DNA of 37,006 nt from Armatimonadota bacterium (GTDB lineage Bacteria; Armatimonadota; JAAZEB01), in NCBI GenBank assembly GCA_012512505.1, contig JAAZEB010000351.1:1-37006 (forward strand). The letters run 5' to 3'. The position numbers and the translations under genes are program-made. A model generated the notes under the pieces. It saw only the letters and a list, made by a program, of their open reading frames with translations, ran no database searches and was not told the DNA's origin. Of this stretch, positions 23,778-30,685 are shown piece after piece; the first letter of the stretch is position 1; the number at the start of each line of letters is the position of its first letter.

Positions 23778-25808
23778 TTACCAGGCGGCGGTGAGCGCCT
23801 CGTTCACCGCCGCCCCGCCATCGACGCCGCAGCGCACTACCGTTGTCTTCGCGATGCCGGCCGCGTAGAGCGCGTTGGCGGTCTCTTGGGGAAGGGGCGT
23901 TCTCTGGGCATCGAGCGGGTTCACAAGGACCACGCGCGTGCCCTCCAGCAGCGGCAGCACCTCCGGCAGGTCGTAGTGCTTCAAGATGCCCGGGATGACC
24001 ACGCTCTGCCGCCAGGCGAACGGGAACTGCGCGGCGAGGGCGCCGTAGTGCGAGAGCATCTCCAGGCAGACCACCCGGCGCACCGACTCATCGAGCAGTG
24101 CCGCGTGCAGTGCCACGATCGCCCCGATCCCGCGCCCGCCCACCATCAGCCGCTCGCGATCCACGTCGGGGCGGGAGCGCAGGTACTCCAGGCCGCAGAG
24201 GGCGTCGCGCACGCGGAGACCCATCACTGGCCGAGCGTTGGCGATGGAGAGGTAAGTCAGGATCCGCTCGCTGTCGTTCCAACTGGCGAGGTCGTAGGCG
24301 ACTGGCTCAGGCACGAGGCGCCCCAGGCCGGACACGTCTAGGCTGAGCAGGCGTGGCTGGTCAGGGGTGCAGTCCGGCTCGTAGAGGCGCAGCGGGCGGC
24401 AAAGGAAGCCCTCGTGCCGGAGGGCCACCCACTTGCCCTCCTCATCGATCCAGAGAAGCCCCGGGCGCGGTGCCTGGTCGCGCACGTGCGAGACCATTAG
24501 CCCGGGGAGGCACACGCCCGGCGCTGGTTCGATGCCGATCTCCTCCACCAGGGCGTTCCAGCTCGTGCGCGGCTGGGCGCGCAGACGCACCTTCGGCGGC
24601 GGCACCTGCTCTGGCAGCCCCAGGAGTTGACGGGCGGCCGCTTTGACGCGAGCACGGTCGCTGGCGGCCGCGGCACGCCGCGCGCTCAAGCGAGCGGCCT
24701 CCTCGCGGTTGATCGTGTGCATGTTGGCCCGGTTGCTCGGGTGGCAGAGGAGCTTCTCCGCCTCCACCAGCGGCACCTGCGTCTCGGTGAGGGGTTGGGG
24801 TGGCGCCTCGGTTCGCCGGATGTGCCGGTTCAGCCAGCGCACCATCTCATTGGCCATCGCCACGGTGTAGGCGTGTCCGCTGGCTTCGTCCACAAAGAGG
24901 CCGCAGCGCCCCGGGTGGCCGGCCGCCGCGTAGAGCCGCGCTGCCTCCCGGAAAAGCCGGGTGGTGGAGCGGATATCGAAGACCTCGTCTTCCTTCCCCG
25001 CCGCGATCAGGCAGGGGCGCGGAGCCAGGGCGGCGATGTAGTCCACGTAGTCCAGGCCCGCCTTGATGTAGCCAGGCCCAAACTGCTCCGGGCAGCTCGT
25101 GTAGAGGCCGGTGAGGTGGATCGACTCGTGCTCCGCCAGGCAGCACACCGGCCCGATGAAGGCGACCCGGTCGTCCAGGAGCGCCGTGAAGAGGCTGGTG
25201 AGGCCACCGCCGGAGACGCCGGTGATGCTCAGGCCGGCGTCGCGATCCACGTCCGGCCGGGTCTCCAGGTAGTCGAGGCAGCGGATGGCGTCGACCACGA
25301 AGTGGCTCTGCGACCAGAACCCGGTGAGGTAGCCGATGAGGCCGTTGGTGAAGTGGTCGTTGAGGGGCGCCATCTCGCCGGCGCACCCGGGCGGGTCGAA
25401 GGAGAGGGCGAGGTAGCCATTGCGGGCAAAGACCTGCGCCGGCTGCTGATAGCTGGCCCCCAGCTTGTTGCTGTGCCCGGTGGGGCAGACGACCGCCGGG
25501 TAGACGCCCGGCGCCTTCGGCAGATAGAGGCTGGCGTTCACCTCCCAGCCAGGGAGCGACTCGAAAAGGACGTTCTCGATGCGGAAGCTGCCGCAGTCGT
25601 GCCGGGAGACGACACGGGCGTTCAGCGGCCGGTCGCGCTCGAAGACCACCGGCGGGAATGCCCCTCGGATCGTTTTCAGCGTGGCCGCCTGCCAGGCGCG
25701 GAACTGCTCCGGCGTCTCAATCCCTCGGCGCCGTTCCGCGCCCCAGGCCAGCGATTGTCGGCACGCCCCGATGACCTCTTCCTGCAGCATCCGCTCGGCT
25801 GGGATCAT
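23778..25808 (-). CDS. Tandem alpha/beta hydrolase (acetyl-esterase-like) with degenerate second half
   Basis: A 676-residue protein made of two alpha/beta-hydrolase-like halves. The first (about 1-370) has the nucleophile elbow GVSGGG (Ser199), an Asp in GKEDEVFD and a His in ASGHAYT, a complete triad typical of acetyl-xylan-esterase/peptidase-like hydrolases. The second (about 400-676) repeats the layout, for example LEYLRSRPDVDRERL versus CLDYLETRPDVDRDA, but its elbow reads GGRGIG, so the serine is lost. No clear signal peptide. ATG 25808 is chosen because AGGGGGAAGG precedes it; a longer in-frame reading to 26612 overlaps the upstream gene and is not supported. It follows the lipoprotein gene by 32 bp in the same operon. 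Deacetylation of glycans is a reasonable but unproven role. Confidence 0.85.
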   Translation of the reverse strand: MIPAERMLQEEVIGACRQSLAWGAERRRGIETPEQFRAWQAATLKTIRGAFPPVVFERDRPLNARVVSRHDCGSFRIENVLFESLPGWEVNASLYLPKAPGVYPAVVCPTGHSNKLGASYQQPAQVFARNGYLALSFDPPGCAGEMAPLNDHFTNGLIGYLTGFWSQSHFVVDAIRCLDYLETRPDVDRDAGLSITGVSGGGLTSLFTALLDDRVAFIGPVCCLAEHESIHLTGLYTSCPEQFGPGYIKAGLDYVDYIAALAPRPCLIAAGKEDEVFDIRSTTRLFREAARLYAAAGHPGRCGLFVDEASGHAYTVAMANEMVRWLNRHIRRTEAPPQPLTETQVPLVEAEKLLCHPSNRANMHTINREEAARLSARRAAAASDRARVKAAARQLLGLPEQVPPPKVRLRAQPRTSWNALVEEIGIEPAPGVCLPGLMVSHVRDQAPRPGLLWIDEEGKWVALRHEGFLCRPLRLYEPDCTPDQPRLLSLDVSGLGRLVPEPVAYDLASWNDSERILTYLSIANARPVMGLRVRDALCGLEYLRSRPDVDRERLMVGGRGIGAIVALHAALLDESVRRVVCLEMLSHYGALAAQFPFAWRQSVVIPGILKHYDLPEVLPLLEGTRVVLVNPLDAQRTPLPQETANALYAAGIAKTTVVRCGVDGGAAVNEALTAAW

Positions 25809-25840
25809 CGCCTTCCCCCTGCCTCCGCCGGCCTCACGGC

Positions 25841-28534
25841 CTACCTGCCTGCCAGCGTCAGGGCTATCGTCGGGCTGCCCTCGACGCGCAGGATGAGCTG
25901 GCCCTCGGCCGCCAGGAACTGGTGCGGCTCGGTCAGGGGTGTCTCCTTGCCGTCGAGGCGCACGGTGGGCGCGCCCTTCAGGCCAACCACCAGCACGTGG
26001 TAGGGCTGGTCGGTCCAACCCCGCACGCGGAACGACAGGTTCCCCGGCGTCTCCTGCACCTCCGCCAGCGCGCCGGGGGCGTGGACTACCACGTCGTTCG
26101 GTCGGGAGATGTGGTAGTCGTAGATCTCCGGGCCGCCATAGAGGCGGATGGCGTTCGCCTGCACCGTGCCGGGGTTGATGGCGACCGGGTTGCGCGTCTG
26201 CGGGCGCAGGTTCACCGAGTCGGGCAGCAGCCCCTGCAGCGCCGTGTCGGTGGCGTCCCAGCTCTGCTGGATGCCGGAGGCGGTGATCCCATCGGCCACC
26301 TGCTTCCAGTTGGCCGATTCGTCGTAGCGCGCCAGGCGGTAGAGGGCGTCGGCATAGACCAGGCCGCACCATTGCACCGGCATCCCCATCCAGTTTGGCG
26401 CCTTCCAGTGGGTTGCCCCAAAGACGGCGATCGTGGCGTAGGGGCCGATGGCCTGGCCGGTGGGGTTCACCAGGTAGACGAAGGGGAGGCCGGTCCACGC
26501 CCAGTAGCGCGCCTGCTCCAGGAAGTGGCGGTCGCCGGTCAGTTCGTAGCCGAGGGTGTAGGCGCGCACCAGGTTGGCGGAGGCGAGGATGTCCGGGGTG
26601 TGCAGGGGGCACTCCCAGGTTTGCGCCCCACGGGGCACGGTGTTGCGGAACTTATCCAGGGCGCGCAGCAACCGCAGGCCCTCCTGGATCAGCGCGGCGT
26701 CACCGCAGTAGACCGCGGCTTGAAGCACGCTGACGACTGCCTGGCTGGTCAGACCGTTGGCATCGGGGGCGAAGTGGGTGCTGCCGAAGTCGGGAGCGTC
26801 TGGCCGCTTGCGGTAGAGAAGGGTGCCGTCCGGCTCGAACTGCCGGAGGGTGTTGTGCCCCCCCTCGCGCACCCGGGCCAGGTTGTCGGCGACGCCGCCC
26901 CAGGCCAACGCCTGGGCTGGATAGCGCACGTGGGAGACGCCGGCCGCGTCGTAGTCGCGCGGGGTCACCTGCGAGCGTGCCTCGGTGGCGGCGCGGCGCA
27001 GGCGCTCTGCCAGGGTGGCATCGACACTCTGCTGCGCCAGCCACTCCATGAACAGCGGCGCGTCGGCCGCCGGGCCAGGCGGAAACGAGGTGATGCCGGG
27101 CCAGAACGCATGGCGGTAGTGATCCCCCTCGCGGATCTGCGAGTCGATCCAGCCGCCGCCGGCCAGCCGGACGTAGGCTTGCTTGTCGAGGCCGGTGGGC
27201 GGCACCGGCAGCAGCCCGCGCAGCGCCACGTACTGCTGCACCGCCGGCACGATGCTCTCGCCTTCGCCGCCGAGGATTGTCGCGCGCAGCGTTATCGGCT
27301 GGCCGGGCGTCATCTCCCCGCCGTCGTAGGGCAGGAGTTGCCCTTCCTCACGGTTGGTGCCGTCCGAGCCGGGGTAGAGGATGCCCATCACGTGCCCGCC
27401 GGAGCCAAAGAGGCGGTCGGGCGTGTCGTAGAGGGCGCTGAACTGCTCGTCCATCTCCCAGGTGAGGCCGACGTAGCGGCCCTGCGCCTGCATGGCCATC
27501 AGGGGAAATGTGATCTTCAGCGAGTCCGGCACCTGGCGCTTGGAGCCGGGGCCGATGATGTCTGCTTCCGAGCTGCTGGTGTCTGGCGCGTCCAGGTACT
27601 CCAGGCCGGCGAAGACGCCTTGCTCGCGCTTGGCGCCAAACGAGCCAACGCCCGGGAAGAGAACGACCATCGGCAGGAAGAGGACGGAGCGCTGGCGGTC
27701 GACCTCCACCCGCGTTTCAACGTCGAGGGCGCCTGGCAGCCGCGCCGGGCTGAACCGCTGGGTGATCCGCCAGGTGGCGCCATCGCCATCGCGGATGCTC
27801 GCCTGGGCAACGATCGCGCCGGCTGACTGGCGAACCGTCGCCCGGGCGGCGCGCAGGTCTAGCCAGCGCGGCCGGGCCTGCTCCAGGTAGCCGATCTGGG
27901 GCCGGCTCCAGCCCACGGCCATGCGCGTGCCCTTCACGGTGAGGGCGAAGGCGCCCAGTCGGTCCGGTTGGTGGCGCAGCTCCAGGTCCCTGGCGCTCAG
28001 GCGCAGTGCTCCCCTCCCGAGGGTGGGGGCCTGGGGCTTGGGCCACCGTGGCGCCTGATAGAGGACGCGCGGCGCGAAGGAGAGCGCGGCGACGACGCAC
28101 CGGCCCTCAATGCCGGGCGGGTCGAGGCGCAAGCGGTAGCCGGGCCCCAGCGGTGGCAGTGGCAGGCGCACCTCATGCCAGCGGCCGGCCGGCACCGGGA
28201 AGCGCACCGAGTTCTCCTCCGAGGCGCCGTTGGCGAAGTAGAAGATCTGCCCCGTGCCGCTTTGGTCGGCCTTCAGGCGCACCTGCAGCCACAGCGGCTG
28301 GCCGGCGGGGTAGTCTCGCGCCGGCCCGGTGATGTAGGGGTCTCCGCCGGTGATCGAAATCACCATCCCCTCGGGGCTTTCGGCCAGCGCCGCGACATCG
28401 TGCGTGGCGTGCCACTCGCCCACCACTCCCGGCTGGGTGAAGTCGAACTCTGGCAGCGGCTGGGCCTGGCTGCCGCAGGCCCCGACAAGCAGACAGGAGA
28501 GCACCAGAACGATCGTCAGCATGGGTGACCACAT
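25841..28534 (-). CDS. Large lipoprotein, probable glycan-active protein of unknown family
   Basis: An 897-residue exported protein. The N-terminus is a lipoprotein signal peptide with lipobox LVGAC (Cys20), so it is probably anchored on the outer face of a membrane. Residues about 30-150 are a beta-sandwich resembling a carbohydrate-binding domain. A second beta-rich region (about 180-420) follows. Residues about 460-790 are helical, with repeated aromatic-rich motifs (LVRAYTLGYELTGDRHFLEQ, MGMPVQWCGLVYADALYRLA) suggestive of an alpha/alpha toroid, as in several polysaccharide lyases and glycosidases. A short beta domain closes the protein. No catalytic signature is recognised. Two adjacent ATGs (28537, 28534) follow GGAGGAG; the second has better spacing. 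It precedes the hydrolase gene and is probably co-transcribed with it. Confidence 0.8.
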   Translation of the reverse strand: MWSPMLTIVLVLSCLLVGACGSQAQPLPEFDFTQPGVVGEWHATHDVAALAESPEGMVISITGGDPYITGPARDYPAGQPLWLQVRLKADQSGTGQIFYFANGASEENSVRFPVPAGRWHEVRLPLPPLGPGYRLRLDPPGIEGRCVVAALSFAPRVLYQAPRWPKPQAPTLGRGALRLSARDLELRHQPDRLGAFALTVKGTRMAVGWSRPQIGYLEQARPRWLDLRAARATVRQSAGAIVAQASIRDGDGATWRITQRFSPARLPGALDVETRVEVDRQRSVLFLPMVVLFPGVGSFGAKREQGVFAGLEYLDAPDTSSSEADIIGPGSKRQVPDSLKITFPLMAMQAQGRYVGLTWEMDEQFSALYDTPDRLFGSGGHVMGILYPGSDGTNREEGQLLPYDGGEMTPGQPITLRATILGGEGESIVPAVQQYVALRGLLPVPPTGLDKQAYVRLAGGGWIDSQIREGDHYRHAFWPGITSFPPGPAADAPLFMEWLAQQSVDATLAERLRRAATEARSQVTPRDYDAAGVSHVRYPAQALAWGGVADNLARVREGGHNTLRQFEPDGTLLYRKRPDAPDFGSTHFAPDANGLTSQAVVSVLQAAVYCGDAALIQEGLRLLRALDKFRNTVPRGAQTWECPLHTPDILASANLVRAYTLGYELTGDRHFLEQARYWAWTGLPFVYLVNPTGQAIGPYATIAVFGATHWKAPNWMGMPVQWCGLVYADALYRLARYDESANWKQVADGITASGIQQSWDATDTALQGLLPDSVNLRPQTRNPVAINPGTVQANAIRLYGGPEIYDYHISRPNDVVVHAPGALAEVQETPGNLSFRVRGWTDQPYHVLVVGLKGAPTVRLDGKETPLTEPHQFLAAEGQLILRVEGSPTIALTLAGR

Positions 28535-28537
28535 CAT

Positions 28538-28890
28538 CGCTCCTCCGGTGTGCGTGGGTCGTGCCCGCGAGCGTGCGGCCTCACTCCCGGTGGCCGCGAT
28601 GGAGGGAAAGGATGGCGCCGCCGCCGGGGCGGGCGGGCAACGGCTCCGCTCTGGGGTTCCGTTCGCTGGGCCGGGCGGCGGTTCCTACCGCCGGGAAGCT
28701 GCCTCGCTTGCGTTGACAGGCAGATGGCGGCTGGCTATAATGATCCGGGAGTAGGCGCATGCTGGGCGTGTGCAGGGGGCGCCCGTATGTCGTCATCTGG
28801 CTGGAGAGGGCCGGCCCCGCGACTGACCGCCGGTAACCGTCAGTTCCTTCCCGCTCTCACCACCAGCCGGAAGATGGGAGGCGTCTTGAA
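28538..28890. other. 353-bp divergent regulatory region of lipoprotein and prepilin genes
   Basis: No gene is seen. It contains a consensus plus-strand promoter (28713-28741) and, 20 bp upstream of it, a perfect 7-bp hairpin with a 4-nt loop (28676-28682/28687-28693). A 149-nt stretch from the -10 box to the prepilin ATG follows, with a small ACTGAC/GTCAGT stem near 28823-28847. No promoter for the minus-strand lipoprotein gene was identified. Confidence 0.55.
28713..28741 (+). promoter_or_regulatory. Consensus sigma-70 promoter for the prepilin-like gene
   Basis: TTGACA (28713-28718) and TATAAT (28736-28741) are separated by exactly 17 bp. Transcription would start near 28748, giving an untranslated leader of about 143 nt before the ATG at 28891. 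Confidence 0.88.
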
Positions 28891-29628
28891 ATGAAGCGGA
28901 ACGGGTTCACTTTGATCGAGCTGCTGGTGGTGATAGCAATTATCGCCATCCTGGCTGCGATCCTCTTCCCGGTGTTCGCTCGTGCCCGGGAGAACGCCCG
29001 CAAGTCCACCTGCCAGAACAACGTGAAGCAGTTGATGAACGGGTTCCAGATGTACAAGCAAGACTACGACGAGCGCTGGCCCTTCACCACCCATGCCGAG
29101 GCGGTGGCGACGCCAACCCCGGGAGCGTCCTTCTGGCCGAACGGCATCTTCCCCTACGTGAAGAACAAGCAGGTCTTCGTGTGCCCCAGCAATGGCGACG
29201 GGTGCATGATGCCGGGCGTCGTGCAGACGCCTGGCTCGCCATGGTATAACGCCAGCACGCCGGGCACGAACTACGGCATCAACGAGCTCCTCTTCAACTG
29301 GTCTGGTGGCTGCCCCGATGCGCAGTTGCAGCATCCCGCGGAGACCCTGGTGATCGCCGACAGTCGCTGCAACTGGATTGGTGGTTACTGGTCGGTTCCT
29401 TGGCCCGGGCGCGCGTTCCTCACCCGGGTGGCAATGGCCGACCGCGGCGGCTCCGACGCATCGATCTGCTGCAACGGCGGCTGGACCGAGGCGGCGAACC
29501 GGTGGACGGTGCATAACGGCGGGGCGGTCCTCGGATTCGCCGACGGGCACGTGAAGTTCATGCCAGCGCAGGCGATCAAGACCGTCACCGGCGGCGGCAC
29601 CCTCCGCTACTACGATACCGAGTGGTAG
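28891..29628 (+). CDS. Type II prepilin-like protein with H-X9-DG tail (DUF1559-like)
   Basis: A 245-residue pseudopilin-like protein. The N-terminal [20 protein letters not shown] is a classic type IV prepilin/GspG-like cleavage-methylation site followed by the hydrophobic helix (residues 6-30). The C-terminal [16 protein letters not shown] matches the H-X9-DG signature of Planctomycetes/Armatimonadota/Verrucomicrobia prepilin-like families. The globular part holds eight or so cysteines ([13 protein letters not shown]) that may form disulfides outside the membrane. It is probably assembled or displayed by a type IV pilus or type II secretion machine encoded elsewhere. Start ATG 28891 has GGGAGG about 9 nt upstream. 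It is monocistronic with a strong promoter. Presence of many such paralogs is typical of those phyla. Confidence 0.93.
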   Translation: MKRNGFTLIELLVVIAIIAILAAILFPVFARARENARKSTCQNNVKQLMNGFQMYKQDYDERWPFTTHAEAVATPTPGASFWPNGIFPYVKNKQVFVCPSNGDGCMMPGVVQTPGSPWYNASTPGTNYGINELLFNWSGGCPDAQLQHPAETLVIADSRCNWIGGYWSVPWPGRAFLTRVAMADRGGSDASICCNGGWTEAANRWTVHNGGAVLGFADGHVKFMPAQAIKTVTGGGTLRYYDTEW

Positions 29629-30160
29629 CGCCCGCGTAAGCGTTGAGTGAGCCGTGCCGTAGGGTGGGTCCCCGACGCTGATAGGTATCGGGTCGGAGAC
29701 CCCTCCTACGCCCAACACACGGTTGCCGGCGTCCCGCCGGCTCCTGTTTGAGGCGCGAGGGCCGCCAATGGCCAGGGCGTGCCGGCGGGACACCGGCGAG
29801 ACGACCACGGTCCTCCTGGGAGAGTAACGGAGTGCCGCAGCGATGCGGCATCCCGCAGTGTGAAGCCCGATGGCTCGGGCACTCCGGCCATCCCTCCTGG
29901 AAGAGTAACATCTCCCCAGCATCGGACGCCTCCTACGGTTGCCGGCGAGACGCCGGCGATCCGACCACGGTTGCCACAACGCGCTCGCGATCCTGGAGCG
30001 CTTGTGTGTCAATCTCCTCCTCCTGGCAAGGGCGATCCGCATAGGACCATTGACCGCTATAGGTCCGGCGTGGTGTTTGCCGATAGTAGAAGCAGGCCTG
30101 GTATGGTAGTTGCCGGCGCGGCGGGTGCGGGCGCCGGCAGGAACAGACCGGGAGGTCGCG
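29629..30160. repeat. 532-bp repeat-rich gap with third copy of the 81-bp family
   Basis: No gene. In order it holds a GTCGGAGACCCCTCCTACG motif (29694-29712), and a 17-bp inverted repeat with one mismatch (29725-29741 with 29781-29797). The third repeat locus then follows: the end of one unit at about 29806-29844 and a unit from 29845 with the same long tail as at 9549-9668. The 120-bp stretch 29845-29964 is close to identical to 9549-9668. From 29968 to 30160 nothing clear is seen besides a weak promoter candidate. Confidence 0.85.
30077..30107 (+). promoter_or_regulatory. Weak promoter candidate for the orphan gene at 30161
   Basis: TTGCCG (30077-30082) and TATGGT (30102-30107) are separated by 19 bp, with a TG two bases upstream of the -10 box (extended -10). 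The match is partial and the spacing is long. Confidence 0.3.
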
Positions 30161-30685
30161 ATGAGTGCTGACCGACTGCTGCCGCTGGGGGTCTATGCAT
30201 CGCTACCGCCCGCGGAGTGTTTCAGCCCCACCACGGCGGCCTGGCTCCGCGCGCGCCTGCGGCAGATCAAAAAGGGCGGCGCGGGGGTCCGACCGCGCGA
30301 ACGCCAGGAAGTGTGCCAGGCGCTGCGCCTGCTGCGCGCCGGCTGCTGTGTCCAGGTGGCACACCACCAGGGCGCCGTCTACTATGCCGTTTTGGGGCGG
30401 GAGGCACCGCTATTGGCGGTGAGCCCCACCGGGAAGGAGCTGCGCCTGGCGGACTCGCCGGTGGATCATTGGCCCTGGAGCGCGATGCCGCTGCCGAAGC
30501 AGGGCCTTTGGATCGGCGACGACACGGGCTACCAGGGGCCGCTCCCCGTGGCGCGGCTACTCCGCCAGGGTTTCACCCTCCACGAGGTGGACCGCGCGCT
30601 GGCCCTGCTGCGATCTGGAGACTCTCCTAATCGCCCTACGGGCGCGCGTGCCGGCGACGATCCGCCGCGACGCCTCTCCTCATAG
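30161..30685 (+). CDS. Orphan hypothetical protein
   Basis: A 174-residue protein with no recognised family. It begins MSADRLLPLGVYASLPPAEC. The middle is helical and basic (ARLRQIKKGGAGVRPRERQ), then a strand-rich part (CVQVAHHQGAVYYAVLG) and WIGDDTGYQGPLPVARLL follow; the last 20 residues are Pro/Arg-rich and probably disordered. No signal peptide or membrane segment. ATG 30161 has GGGAGG 5 nt upstream; a longer frame to 30110 is rejected. Its 3' end overlaps the convergent gene on the other strand by 6 bp. Codon usage resembles the neighbours. Confidence 0.72.
   Translation: MSADRLLPLGVYASLPPAECFSPTTAAWLRARLRQIKKGGAGVRPRERQEVCQALRLLRAGCCVQVAHHQGAVYYAVLGREAPLLAVSPTGKELRLADSPVDHWPWSAMPLPKQGLWIGDDTGYQGPLPVARLLRQGFTLHEVDRALALLRSGDSPNRPTGARAGDDPPRRLSS

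Noticed and set aside
25922-27826. 634-residue plus-strand frame opposite the lipoprotein gene
   Set aside because: Antisense composition artefact; the minus-strand gene has a lipobox, ribosome site and domain structure.
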